A DNA stretch of 48,011 bases from positions 1-48,011 of the forward strand of contig WOFQ01000112.1 in assembly GCA_012184525.1 (NCBI GenBank), read 5' to 3'. Below the pieces are notes generated by a model. The model had not been told where the DNA came from, did not search any database, and worked only from the letters and a program-made list of their open reading frames with translations. The DNA comes from Xenoacremonium recifei (taxonomy: Eukaryota > Ascomycota > Sordariomycetes > Hypocreales > Nectriaceae). The translations under genes and the position numbers were made by a program. Below, one piece after another: positions 12,496 to 23,720 of the stretch. The stretch's first letter is position 1. Each line of letters opens with the position of its first letter.

Positions 12496-12610
12496 TTCCA
12501 TGGAAGGACCGACCGTAACTTCCATGGAACGCGAGACGATCAGGGATAAGGCCGCGCTTCTCCACACACAACGTTCCCCGGAACGTACCTCGGCAATCCC
12601 ATCCACGGAT
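12496..12610. promoter_or_regulatory. array of four TCC-N2-GGA palindromic sites
   Basis: Sites are TTCCATGGAA (12496-12505), TTCCATGGAA (12520-12529), TTCCCCGGAA (12574-12583, inside the longer near-palindrome 12571-12586) and ATCCACGGAT (12601-12610). They lie about 105-220 bp upstream of the DUF3500 start at 12392. The density is far above chance for a six-base palindrome, so they are probably operator sites for a dimeric regulator. Confidence 0.6.
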
Positions 12611-13185
12611 CCTTGTACCCGCCACAACACTGTTAGACGGAGCGAGTAAAATTTGCGACAAATCGTTCCTAGCGCAAAGATTCAAGCCGATCGAGAATCG
12701 ATCATTATGTGGCTAATGTGCGAATGTCACCAGCAAACCCTATAGTGTACTCTCTCATACCAAAGAACAGCGACAATGCTGATGGGGTTTCGAAGTGTGC
12801 GACTGATGAATTGTGGAGTTGACGCGAATGGTGACTTGGATTGAAAATTTAAACTTGAATCCAGACACTGGAAATGCCAACGGAGGTTGTGAGGCCCAAG
12901 AAGAGGCAGAACGTCGATATAGAGGTTCACCAACACCGATAAAGAAGGATATACTGTAGTTCAAATTGAACGCGTGGGTTTGATAAGATGATGTCATGGT
13001 TTCAACTAAAGGGATTCCTGGGCGGCCTGTATGAGGATTGGCCTACTTCAACTTGAGGGCACTTAATCTATATGCACTGCATCACTGGAAAAGGAAGGTT
13101 TACTCCGATACGCGACTTTTAACCATAAATACAACTATTGACACAATGGAAGTTTAGTCTTCCTCATGCTTGCTTATTTGATGTC
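12611..13185. other. intergenic, no gene seen
   Basis: Between the DUF3500 promoter and the 3' end of the second regulator. Short minus-strand frames occur (12727-12997) but no domain is recognisable. Confidence 0.5.
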
Positions 13186-15364
13186 TTATGACAGTGTTCC
13201 CTCCTGCTGCGCGACAGACTGGGCCTGGGCCTTGTTGACAACATCCTCCGCTACTTTCAGCATCTTCTCAAATAAGGACCGGAAGTGGCTTTTTGATTCA
13301 ACGCCATCTAGTAGCGTTGTGATATGTAGCGTGCCATTTCTCATCTGCTCTAGGCTAGTCCGAGCACCAGGTTGACTGGGGTCTTTCAGAATATGCCGAT
13401 AGAAGATCGAAATGGCTGCCATGCAATATGGAACAATGAACCCTCCCAGCCTTCCGGCAATTCTCTGACTTGATACCCCATTCAAAACCTCGACAACAGA
13501 GCGAGCAGAGTTGAGACAGATAGACTCGCTCGACCGGACGCGGGCGGGGAGACGGGGAAAATCGTCACCAATCTCCTGGCTCGAAAGGCTGAGCGAGATC
13601 CAGTGAAGGGTGCGCATCAAGTTATGGTATTTCAAGTGTAGCATCGCTACGAAATAGTGTCGCGACACATCGGTCAGGATTTGCTGATCCGGCCTGGATT
13701 CCATGGGAATAGCGTCCTTCCAACTTAAGAGCTTGGCGTCGATGTCGGCGATCTGTGCGAGTGTGCCCCCCAATGACTCTCCGTTTCTCGACAAAGTTGT
13801 GACTTCGTTTGCGATGACGGCCAGGTCAATGAGCCAATCATGAGCAATGTTAGCTGGGGACTCTTCGCCGAGCACTGAGCATTCTTGCTCAGCTGAACGG
13901 CGTGATGGTCCAAATTTCGGCGACCCAGTTATAGCAGAGGGTCGCCCTTCCGAAAGTGAAAGGAACGCGTCTAGAGTATATGCAACTAGCCACAGCCTCG
14001 ATCTCAGACGGGCATGTTCGACACTCAGCTTGAGTTTGGGGGGGCTGGGCTGGTGCAAGCCCAGAGAATGAGCGATCCGCACAGCTGTACCACACATCAA
14101 CCAAGCAATACCGGTCTTGCCACAGTAAAGCAGAAAGACGGTATGGAGTAACAGGACTTGCATGGAGTCCATGAACGGGCTGGCCAAGGTTCTGTCAAGC
14201 AGAGACCATACCTGACGATGCAATTGCTGAACCGTTTCCGAGACATTGATGTCCCAACGACTTTGAGAAACCAAGTTTCCAACCGCGACAACAAGACATA
14301 GACGGGAATATGCAACTGGAGAGAGGGCGTAATTGTTGTCTTCGTAGACCTGGTGCCATTCATGCAAGAATTCCTCTTCCATAATTGGATAGAGGAAATG
14401 GATAGAGCTGTAATACGCTGCAACACCTCGCTCTGCAAGATCCTTTGCCGGCAACGGTGGCCGTTCAAAGGCCGTGGTCAAGGTAAGCTCATCAACGTGA
14501 CGAATCCCGTTGACTAGATGGTTGAGTATAGTGTCTTCCATGGAGCCACCATGTGTGGATATTGAGTATCGAAGGCATTCCGATAGTGTCGACCCGATAG
14601 AGCCCACCCCGATGAACTTGCTGTCGGTAGCGCTCTTTCGAAGAAAGAGCCCTGGCGCCGATCGAGGCGGTGGAAGACTCGTGGATGCTTGTTGCGATGC
14701 CGGAGCGATGGCACCTGGATTCGCAGTCTGGCCGAGATACATGCCTTGAAACCCTAAACTGGGAGCGGAAACGTGGTTGAGTCTGGGAGTCGGAAGACGT
14801 GTTGGAAACGGAGATATACCCAATCCGGTTCCAAGGTCCTCTGCGGCGTCTAGACCGTTCAATGAGAGAGACGGGAGAGGATTCGATGGCCAGGAGGACG
14901 CAAGTACTAGGCCCAAGTCATCGGCGTATTGTTCAAAGTCGGCAGTGATCTCACTTGTCTGAAAGAGGGGAGCCATCTCGTCCTCAATGGTCGAACTCCA
15001 CGGGCGTGGTGAAGGCACTCGCTGCTCGGCATTGTTTACCAGGTGCGTCGGGTCATTCGTTGATGCATGTATCGCCTCTGGCATCTCCCCTTCTGGTCGG
15101 GTTTGATCATCTGCCGAAGCGCGTTTCCGTTTTCCGCCCGCAGAAGACCCGTCTGCGCTCCTCGCCGCCTTGACTTGGTGCGAAATCGAGCAATTCGCCC
15201 CATAGAGCTGGCAGTTCATACACGGCCTTTGGCCCGTACATTTCAGCTATTGATCCTCAATTAGCCCCGTGAGCTGGCCGTCCATTATGGTCTGTACGGA
15301 CCCTTTTCTTACGGCAGTAGTCGCACGCGCGCGAGACGCGTTTGAGAGGTGCAGAGGAACTCAT
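13186..15364 (-). CDS. second Zn2Cys6 transcription factor
   Basis: Two exons, 15364-15302 and 15246-13186, encode 707 aa. The 54-nt intron (donor GTCCGT, acceptor CAATAG) interrupts the zinc cluster. Splicing rebuilds a perfect C-x2-C-x6-C-x5-C-x2-C-x6-C with Cys at 14, 17, 24, 30, 33 and 40. A Ser/Pro-rich linker follows, and then a fungal-specific middle homology domain (segments YYSSIHFLYPIMEEEF, CGTAVRIAHSLGLH and RLRSRLWLVAYTLDAFLSLSEGRPS). I chose the ATG at 15364 just before the cluster; an in-frame ATG at 15472 would add 36 residues. Unlike the other regulator, no TCC-N2-GGA site is seen in its upstream region, so it may respond to other signals or control the first regulator. Nuclear. 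Confidence 0.88.
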
Positions 15365-15910
15365 ATCCGTGGGATGAGAGGAGTACTGAAATGATGAACC
15401 AGGAAAAAGGGCGGCTCGATGATCCGAGGCTTCAAGCCCCAGGCGGGGTAGAAGGATTAATGCGGTCCTCATCTGGGGAAATTCCGTTGCCGTGGAGAAC
15501 AGGGGCCTCGGACATAAGCCAATTAATTATATTAGTGACTGGATTGAATCTGGCCGGAAGGATATCCCTCATAGGGCCCACAGCAGTTTTGCACGTGACA
15601 TTCCCTCTGGTTTTATTGAGAGCCATAAGTACAAGCCGAGTCAGTCAAGTCAAACTCGATGATTAAGTATATAAGACCAATTGATGAAACTTAAGAATCT
15701 TGCTTTGCTATAACTTGAATGCTTAATGCGGTATTCACGCGCATTACGCAACGGTGTTTAGTTATAAGGATCAAACCCGCAATAGGGGCTGCCATTGTCA
15801 ATCCAAACAAAATGTGCAATCAAAAACTTGCTCAACATTTATCTTTCAATCTAAAATGGATAGTTGTGAAACCTCTTAGACAATTTTCCCGGCGTAAACA
15901 TAGCGTTACC
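15365..15910. other. intergenic, no gene seen
   Basis: Upstream of the second regulator and downstream of the decarboxylase-like gene. A TATATAAG stretch near 15668 could be a TATA element. None of the cluster palindromes is present. Confidence 0.45.
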
Positions 15911-16858
15911 TTACTGTGATCCGGCCAGATTTCTTTCCAGCTCTCCTGCCAATTGGCCAACATCGATTTGGCCCGGGAGAGGCTTCTTGTTCCAGGCAGC
16001 TATTTCTCGTGCAGTCTCCACCATTGCAGCGACGGATTCGATACTATTTCCCACTTGTATCGAGCATTTGACATGGCTCCGGGCCTGTCGCGTAGCACCG
16101 AGAGCCGTGATCGCCGCGGCCACCAGCATTTCAGTGTCACTCAGCTCGAATTGCGGACTGGACCCGACAAGATAACCCCATATAGTTGTTCGACCATAGT
16201 ATGCTGTCATCCTGAGTGGTCAACTTGAGCTTCACATTCACAGGCTTGCTGAGACGTACACATTTCGGGGAAGTATTGCTGTATCATCTGCCTGACTTCG
16301 GCATTGCCCACGCCGCGATAGATCGCAGCGGTGGTTTCCTCCCCGCGTGTGGTGTAGTCGAAGTCTCGAAACTGTTCTCTGTATCGCAAGAAAGAAATTT
16401 AGCAGCCGCTCCCGTGACTTGCAAAATAAACAACTTGCCTTCTGCGACCGGGTACATCAGTAATTCCCCTGGTCTTCAACGAATTCACCAGACCAAAACA
16501 CGCTGGCATGCAATTAGGAAGACCAGCAAAGGGTACAACTAATGTGATTGCTTCACGGAGAACCGTAAAAACTGCCTGAACCTCGTCCTGGGACTTCTCT
16601 TTTGTCATGTCGTGGAATATGCGCGGTACGGTATCGCCTCGACCTTGCGCAACCAGCATCACTGCCTGGTGTCACGGCTCATTAATAAATAATAGCCAAA
16701 AGATTTTGTTGTCTCACAATCAAAGCAGTAGCAAGTTCATGCGATGGAAGGAACTTTCCAATTTTTTTCTGCAGCCGTAGGAACAGTTCTGGTTCATACT
16801 GCGCTGCATCATGCGCAGTGTTGGCATCGGTATACTTGCTTGAGAAGTCCGTCTGCAT
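15911..16858 (-). CDS. carboxymuconolactone decarboxylase / AhpD-like protein
   Basis: Four exons (16858-16718, 16665-16439, 16378-16262, 16211-15911) encode 261 aa. The second intron has a GC donor in strong context (AG before GCAAGT) and is needed to keep the frame. The recognisable part is the C-terminal half: WGYLVGSSPQFELSDTEMLVAAAITALGATRQARSHVK followed by a GNSIESV turn, the layout of the CMD fold (helical bundle with a conserved His near the end of a long helix). No AhpD-type CxxC pair is seen, so peroxidase activity is unlikely. Family members decarboxylate or isomerise lactones and related compounds; the substrate is unknown. It shares a 330-bp promoter with the FAD hydroxylase. 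The open frame upstream of 16858 has no ATG. Confidence 0.8.
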
Positions 16859-16975
16859 CTTGTGCAATCTTTGACCAGAAAAAGCTCGGATTGGTGTATT
16901 TTTCTTCGAACTAAATATGATACTTCAAGTGTAAGACGTGTGGCGCTCTGCCTTCGAAATTGAGGTGCCAGTGGG

Positions 16976-17008
16976 CTCCACGGAGGAGTTCACCATGCTT
17001 CCACGGAA
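16976..17008. promoter_or_regulatory. two TCC-N2-GGA sites in a divergent promoter
   Basis: CTCCACGGAG (16976-16985) and TTCCACGGAA (16999-17008) lie between the CMD-like gene (minus, start 16858) and the FAD hydroxylase (plus, start 17189). They could serve both genes. Confidence 0.55.
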
Positions 17009-17188
17009 CCTAGTCTTCCTCGGCGAACTCCCGCCGCCACCCTGAGCACAGTATATTCACAAGACTGAACAATACTGCGGGAACCCAGGCTTAAAATTCA
17101 TGAGGGGAATAACCTCGTTCCATTTTAGGCCCTTACGTGAACTCTTCAATTCAGATCTACTTTGCTACACTTTTCTTATCGGAGCAGT

Positions 17189-18896
17189 ATGGGCCAATTC
17201 CGAAGACATGCGGTGCTCATCGTCGGTGGCGGACCGACAGGGTTGACGGCTGGGCTTTTGCTCGCACGATATGGCTTGCGCAGTATTATCGTTGAGCGAC
17301 ATTATGGCCGATCCGGACAACCCAAAGCACACGCAATTAATCCCCGGTCGCTGGAGATTTTCCGACAAATTGGTCTCAACACGGCAGAACTCCGCAATCA
17401 AGGCGTAAAGCCAGAAGACGGGGATGCCGTGAGGTTTGTTGTTTCTATGGCGGGCGAGGAGCTTGGGATGTTGTTGTACGAGCGGCAAGGTGAAGAGACA
17501 AAGGCTATAACCCCGGAGCCCTTGTTCAATATCCCGCAGCCAACTTTGGAAGCGTTTCTCGAGGCAGCTGTGATAGAGAGCGAGATGATCACTTTGCATC
17601 GTGGGTGGCAGTGGGAAAGCTGCTCCCAGCTTGAAGATACCTGCCTGTTGTCAAAGGTGGTTGAGAGAGCCACGGGCCAGTCCCAGGCAATCGAGAGTGC
17701 GTATCTTCTGGACTGCGGCGGCGCCAACACCCGTGCCCGGGAGCAGCTGGGAATTCCGTTTGAACCTCTCCCCGAATACCAGCAGAATGAAGTACACCAT
17801 GTCTCTGTCCACATAAGAGCAGACCTGACGAAATTCAAGTCAGGGACACTCTGGTGGGTTGCAAATCCATTGACAGAAGGCACATTCATTTGCTACGGTC
17901 GATCCACTAACTGGGTGTTCGTGACTTACTATGATCCGAAGACAACATCTAGGGAGAAATTCTCTGAAGAATACTGCCGCACTATGATAGACAATGTGAG
18001 CCTCCTCGAGACCTCTGACGCCGGCAATTAGATGCTGACTTTGTTCGCTATGGAAGGCTATCGGGGAAAAGGTACCTTACGAGGTACTTTCTATCAGTAC
18101 TTGGGCCACATGGCCTAGAACCGCTGATTTCTACCGTTCGAAACGTTTTCCTCGCGCCTTTGTGGTGGGGGATGCAGCTCATGCGTTCCCGCCCACGGGA
18201 GGTCTTGGCGTCAACACGGGAATTGCTGACGCACAGAACCTGGCCTGGAAGATCAACGCCGTGGAGAGATCATGGACTCATGATCGTATTCTCGATACCT
18301 ATGGCATAGAAAGACGCCCAGTTGCTGTTGCCAATGCACATCAAAGTGTCAGGAACCAGGTGAAATTACAAGGTCTCAAGGCTGCTTTGCGAGACCCCCC
18401 GAGCTCACCAGACTCGTTGACAGCATCTGCTTGGAAGAAAAACCTCCACAACGCGCTCCAGGAGAACATGGAGCATTTTGATTCAATCAATCTGCAAATA
18501 GGTTACATCTATGGCAAAATAGAGAAGTCTGATGAGCCTTGCAACTACTATAGGCCGTGCGGTCTTCCGGGGGCCAGATTGCCGCATACGTGGATTTCTT
18601 ACTGCGATCGCACAATTTCAATCTTAGATCTTATCGATGGGAAGTCATTTGTTCTTTTTACAGCTGGATCCTCTACGGATAACTGGGCTCAGAACTTATC
18701 CAAGAACTCGTCTATACCTATTCGCACCTTCTGTGCGGGGCCTGAATTCGATGTTATTGACAAGTCCTGGCTAGATGTTGTTGGGCTATCCGAAAGGGAC
18801 TCCGGGCTACTTGTAAGGCCAGACCAACACATCTTGGGAAATTTGAGGCCATCTGATGATGCTCAAAATCTCCTTTCTGCCATGCTATGGCCTTGA
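17189..18896 (+). CDS. FAD-dependent aromatic hydroxylase (PHBH/phenol hydroxylase fold)
   Basis: Two exons, 17189-17995 and 18057-18896, encode 548 aa. The 61-nt intron (donor GTGAGC, acceptor GGAAG, branch TGCTGAC) removes a stop codon and joins TMIDN to AIGEKVPYEV. An N-terminal GGGPTG (residues 13-18) binds the ADP part of FAD, and VVGDAAHAFPPTGGLGVN (from about 305) contacts the flavin ribityl/phosphate as in class A flavoprotein monooxygenases. The C-terminal part (from about residue 430) resembles the thioredoxin-like tail of phenol 2-monooxygenases. These enzymes hydroxylate activated aromatic rings using NAD(P)H. The role in the pathway is inferred to be ring hydroxylation before further processing. 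Cytosolic; no signal peptide. Confidence 0.9.
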
Positions 18897-19485
18897 TTTG
18901 TGTGTCGCTAGTGATCTTGTTGTTGTACATAGCGGTCTTAAATGCTTCAGATCATTTAGTTTTACTACCAATCAAATCTATTACAGATCGGTTATATAGA
19001 TATGATCGGATAACAAGGAACAATACAATCATATCCAACCCAAAGAAGAGCTGTCTCAATACGATAAATACGACGTTGTAATCAATCATTCACGGGCTAT
19101 TGAACAATCAATTTCCTGTTCGAGATTCCAGATAGGTCTTGTATAGCCTTCTATGTTTACTTGGCGCTTTGCGCGGCATTCTGGATTTTTATTTTGCGGG
19201 GGCTATTGTTCAGATCATAGCCAGATCCGGGATAGTAAAGATGCTGGTAACGTTAGAGAGAGGTTTTCTTGTCCATGCTGACGCAATCTGGCCTTCCAAT
19301 TACAAACACCCGCACCCCAATGCGCCTAACAGCCCCATCCCGATGGATCATCCACGGATCGTCAATCGCCCGTGGGTTGTGCCACTTGGTGGATCGTATG
19401 AACCATTGGTACGTTATGTTAAGTACAGCTTTGGTTCCATTCATCACAGATCCAAACTCAACAGAACATATCCATTCAATTCGTC
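18897..19485. promoter_or_regulatory. upstream region of the flavin oxidoreductase with one TCC-N2-GGA site
   Basis: ATCCACGGAT at 19350-19359 is the same 10-mer as at 12601-12610 in the DUF3500 promoter. It lies 127 bp before the ATG at 19486. No gene is seen; short open frames lack family features. Confidence 0.5.
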
Positions 19486-20817
19486 ATGTTTCTCACTCCC
19501 TTCCGCTCACCACAAAGTGAGAGAGCTGCGGGTCTTTCATATTTCACTCCTGCTAATAATCCCGGGGCAGCTTTAAATCCAGAAGACCCCTCAACTCCAA
19601 CGCTGTTCCGTCCACTCCGAATCCGCAATGTGACGCTGAAGAATCGTGTCATCGTCGCGCCGATGTGTATGTTTTCCGCAGAGCCAGATCCAGGCTCGCC
19701 TGCCGTTGGCGCCCTTACCGACTTCCACATTGCTCATCTCGGTCACCTGGCCATCAAAGGCGCGGCCCTCATCATGGTAGAGGCCACGGCGGTTCAACCC
19801 AACGGCAGAATCTCTCCTCAAGACTCGGGGCTGTGGCAAGAGGGGACCGAGACTGAACAATGCAAGGCACTACGCCGCTTGGCAAACTTTGTGCATAGCC
19901 AGGGAGCAAAGCTTGGTATCCAGTTGGCCCACGCCGGCCGCAAAGCCAGTGTTGTCGCCCCCTGGCTGTCTTGGGATGGTAAAAAGGGCAGCATCAAAGC
20001 CGATAAAAGCGCACACGGCTGGCCATCAGATGTGGTAGCTCCTACTGGAGGTGAGGAGTTCAAATGGGCCCCTGGTGATATCCAATTCTGGCCTCCGCGA
20101 GAGCTCAGTATCGCAGAAGTGGAAGAGGTTGTCCAGGCCTTTGCACGGAGCGCCAAATTGGCTGTTCAGTCTGGAGTGGATGTGATTGAGATCCACGCTG
20201 CCCACGGTTACTTACTGCATGAATTCTTGAGCCCAGTCACCAACCACCGGACTGATGGATATGGTGGAAGCTTTGATAACAGGACGAGAATCGTCCGTGA
20301 AGTCGCGACCGCAGTCCGCGCTGCCATCCCTGACGGAACTCCGTTGTTTCTTCGCATCAGTGCTACAGAATGGTTAGAGGATCAGTCTATCGCGGCAAGG
20401 ACCGGCAGTTGGGACATGACCGAATCGATGCGGCTGGCCAGGCTTCTTCCAGAGCTCGGAATAGATCTCCTTGATGTCAGCTCTGGGGGAAACCATACGG
20501 ATCAGAAGATCCGCCCCCATTCTGAGTATCAAGTTGAACTGGCCGGTCAGCTCAGGAAAGAGATTCGCAAATGTGGCCAGACGACCCTAGTAGGCGCCGT
20601 TGGTCTGATCAGGGAGGCCGATGCCGCTCGTGATATTGTTCAGCACGCCGACGAAGTTCTCGCTACTGAACAATTTTTGTCTAGGCAGGAGCCTAAAGCT
20701 GATGTCGTATTAATGGCCCGCCAATTCCTTCGTGAGCCCGGCTGGGTGTTCGCAGCAGCAAAAAGGCTGGATGTGCCTTTATCACCTAGTTGCCAGTTTG
20801 GACGAGGCTTGCTCTGA
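19486..20817 (+). CDS. NADH:flavin oxidoreductase, old yellow enzyme of the YqjM/thermophilic-like class
   Basis: A single exon of 443 aa. This FMN-dependent TIM-barrel enzyme reduces C=C bonds conjugated to carbonyl groups. The flavin-tuning Cys is at 61 (VAPMCMFSA), GIQLAHAGRKAS follows near 144-154, the substrate-anchoring pair is H237 and H240 (IEIHAAHGYLLHEFLSP), and NHRTDGYGGSFDNRTR and the C-terminal VLMARQFLREPGW phosphate region are intact. The Cys rather than Thr at the flavin marks the YqjM-like class. No intron interrupts it, unlike its neighbours. In the cluster it would saturate an enone or a dearomatised ring. Cytosolic. Confidence 0.93.
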   Translation: MFLTPFRSPQSERAAGLSYFTPANNPGAALNPEDPSTPTLFRPLRIRNVTLKNRVIVAPMCMFSAEPDPGSPAVGALTDFHIAHLGHLAIKGAALIMVEATAVQPNGRISPQDSGLWQEGTETEQCKALRRLANFVHSQGAKLGIQLAHAGRKASVVAPWLSWDGKKGSIKADKSAHGWPSDVVAPTGGEEFKWAPGDIQFWPPRELSIAEVEEVVQAFARSAKLAVQSGVDVIEIHAAHGYLLHEFLSPVTNHRTDGYGGSFDNRTRIVREVATAVRAAIPDGTPLFLRISATEWLEDQSIAARTGSWDMTESMRLARLLPELGIDLLDVSSGGNHTDQKIRPHSEYQVELAGQLRKEIRKCGQTTLVGAVGLIREADAARDIVQHADEVLATEQFLSRQEPKADVVLMARQFLREPGWVFAAAKRLDVPLSPSCQFGRGLL

Positions 20818-21278
20818 AGAATTTGGAAGTAATTGGTGGAATGCAGGTTTCCATAGAGGGTAGAGGCTCCTACCGATGCGACAGCCCTTGGCTTTGTCGA
20901 TGAGGGTTTACCCTATTCAAATACTCCTACATCATTCTGCCAGATCAGTGTACTAAATATGCTACTAAAGAATTAAGGAAAAATATTATGAACAGATTAG
21001 AAGCCATGGATCATTTCACTAGTCATTCTGAATTCAATTCAGTGCAAATATAGAATTACTTCTCAAATGCGGTACCGACAATAGATATGGCACATTACAG
21101 CCATATCTCTTATCATATATCTATGACTGTTCTGAATGCCACCGGAAGTTCAAACTGGTAAAAAAAATTCGATGTTTGACAAGAGTTGTGGATGTGGACT
21201 CAAGCTACCTCTTTTATTGATAACCCAGTTCACCAATTCTACTTAGTAGTCAAGGTCTGTCTTTCCGTTTCTCCTTGC
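20818..21278. other. convergent 3' intergenic region
   Basis: Between the stop codons of the flavin oxidoreductase (plus) and the CoA ligase (minus). A/T-rich in the middle; no gene seen. Confidence 0.5.
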
Positions 21279-23319
21279 TTACAAATGCTCTCGAAGCACC
21301 TTTGTCCTTGGCTCAAGATTGGACAACAAGTGTCGCTTCACCTTCCCACTTCCTGTACGCGGAATTGATTCAACGAAGTAAACACCACCCGTCAGCCATT
21401 TATGAGACGCAAAATTTGCTTTGACCATATCCGAAAGCTCCGTTTTGCTGACACCGCCTTTTTTGCAGATTACAAAAGCCCTTGGGTATTCCCTACCATC
21501 TCTAGGTTGTATTAAATCCAGCGGTCAGCAACGTTTGGGAAATAGAACATTGTTTTGACCATGTAGTCGATGAAAATCATGGGAGAGGGCTTACATCTTA
21601 GCCCCAATCACCGCCACGTCCGCCACATCGGGATGCGTAAGCAAGAATTGTTCCAGCTCCGCCGGAGCAACCTGTAAGCCTTTGACCTTTATAAGTTCCT
21701 GAAGAGTATTAGCCGGATGCGGTGACTATCAGTGTAGTTTGAAGTAGTTAACCTTGAGTCGGTCAATAATGTATATGCGACCCTTGCCATCAATGTATCC
21801 AATATCACCAGTTCTAAGCCACCGAAACCCATCAGATTCAACGATTGTCTCTGTAGTTCCTTTGGCGTTCTTGTAGTAACCCTTCATTATGTTCGGTCCC
21901 GCCACCCAAATCTCGCCGACAATTTGGCCGGCAGGTGCCATTCCACTGAAATCTCGATCTGAGATGGGCTCTATTCTTGCGGCACAGTTTGGGTTCAACC
22001 AACCAATAGATCTCCTGTCACCTTCATCATCCGGAGCAAACCCAGTCACGGAACAGGTTGTCTCCGTCAATCCCCATCCCTGCTTGACTTGTACACCTGG
22101 TCGTAGATACAACTTTTCTATGAGTCCAGCTAGGTCCGGGTTCAGAGGGGCTGATCCGCTGACGACAGTCTCGATGGCTCGCAAATTGTAACGTTCGGGA
22201 TTCGGCCGCCTAGCCAAGGTCGTCAAGATCGCCGGAACTGACACCATGAAGTTAATCCGGTAAATGTCCAAATAGACTAAGTATTTTTCGACATCAAACG
22301 ACTTCATGACAAATACTTTTGCACCAAGGCGCGCAGCATTGAAACAATAGTAGGCTTGGCCCTGGAAGCTCGATCAGATTCAAACGGGGTACACGAAGCA
22401 ATCCACATTCACTCACGAAAGAATGATACATTGGAAGAGGCGCCAGCCACCTCTCGCCTGCAAGTTTAATCCTTGCTTTGCGGTTGCGGCTATTTAGGTC
22501 ACCAGATGTCAGGGTGCGTTTGAAAAGAACCTGCATTGAATTTGCCACAATATTGTAGTGGGAAATCTCAACGCCTTTAGGCAGTCCTGTGGTTCTGTGA
22601 GGAGAGAGTCAGGGCCAAATCCATCAAACAGGTATTTGATTGCACGTACCCGCTTGAGTAGTTAATAATTGCTGTCGTTTGCTTGGCCGCCTCTAAAGTC
22701 CTTATTTTCTTCCACGACCACGATTGTATCTCGGAAGCTGGCCTCCAGATGGACGTCCACAGAGGATGTTGAGATGTGTTGGTAGCAAGCTCCTCTTCGA
22801 GATCGTAGAACAGGTATACCTGGCCTCGGCTTAGGCCCGCAGAAGAAGCGGCCTCGAGCGCGATTGAGACCTGCTCCGGCCCAGCTAGAACAAGCTTTGC
22901 ATCGGAGTCCCGGATCTGGTATTCTAACTCTACTGTTGATTAGCCTTGACAGGTCGCTGGTTGTTATCCTGCGCTAGCATTGCTCGCCGCTTGTTACCTT
23001 TCGCGGTCGCACCTAGCGAGGCGGCGGTGAAAACGCAGCGTGCTGCCAAGACACCCCATAAAAGTACGGGAAAGAAAAGGCGGTTATGTGAATAGAGGAG
23101 AATTTTGTCGTCGGGTTGTAGCCCAAGCAGCTCCAACCCCCGCGCAAATTGCTTCACGAAAATCTCCGCTTGCGCAAGGCTAAAACACTTGCTCGGAGAT
23201 GCAGCATCGAAATATTGAGGCGCGTCCCATGAGGACCCTGCATCGGCGCTAAACACAAAAGATGTTGCATCGGTTACTGGAATATCAACCTGATGTGGTG
23301 ATCTAGTGATTGTAGTCAT
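21279..23319 (-). CDS. AMP-forming acyl/aryl-CoA ligase (4-coumarate-CoA ligase-like)
   Basis: Six exons (23319-22998, 22932-22650, 22594-22417, 22361-21753, 21698-21595, 21501-21279) encode 572 aa, a normal length. Splicing rebuilds the ATP-binding YSSGTTGLPKG (about 199-209), which is interrupted by an intron. APLPMYHSF, QGWGLTETT, WLRTGDIGYID (about 442-452), IIDRLKELIKVKGLQVAPAELE across another intron, and the A10 catalytic Lys (about 552 in RTGSGKVKR) are all present. It activates a carboxylic acid to its CoA thioester through an acyl-AMP. The C-terminus is REHL, which is not a standard peroxisomal PTS1, so location is uncertain. It is divergent from the alpha/beta hydrolase with two palindromic sites between them. 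Confidence 0.92.
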
Positions 23320-23420
23320 GGCTTCTGAGCTTTCTGCGTGGCGGTATGAGTTTCGAAACTGTTCGGCAATGCTAACTGAAGTCGCCTTATAGAGACCCAA
23401 CTTTTGTGCATAGTCTTCAT

Positions 23421-23448
23421 ATCCCCGGATGACCTAGCTTCCGTGGAG
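23421..23448. promoter_or_regulatory. two TCC-N2-GGA sites in the divergent ligase/hydrolase promoter
   Basis: ATCCCCGGAT (23421-23430) and TTCCGTGGAG (23439-23448) lie about 100-130 bp upstream of the CoA ligase start and about 270-300 bp upstream of the hydrolase start. A CCAAT box lies near 23661. Confidence 0.55.
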
Positions 23449-23720
23449 TCCCACTTTTTTTGGTCTTCTTGTACGAAGGGCATTGTTCGGGCCTCGGGAC
23501 ATCCTCCCTCGGCATCAACCCCACACAACAATCCAGTAACCAGTGAGAGAGGCCACTAACCTTGCTTGTTCTGAAGTTCACAATAGGATTTCCATCCTGT
23601 CTGAAAATAAGTAACGCACTAACATCGTGTCAGATCGGCTACTTACAGATGCATTTATTTCCAATATAAGACAAGGAAAACGACTAAGTTGCCAAATTCC
23701 TCACAGAGTTGAATGGCAAG

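Noticed and set aside
12496..12529. Heat-shock-element reading of the TTCCATGGAA sites
   Set aside because: Heat-shock elements need TTC and GAA two bases apart; here they are four apart and the conserved core is TCC-N2-GGA.
10822..12685. The DUF3500 region first looked like a decayed gene in several frames
   Set aside because: Introducing six canonical short introns restores every conserved block and one continuous frame, so it is intact.
15365..15472. Longer N-terminus for the second regulator starting at ATG 15472
   Set aside because: The extra 36 residues have no recognised feature, and the ATG at 15364 sits at the usual distance before the zinc cluster.
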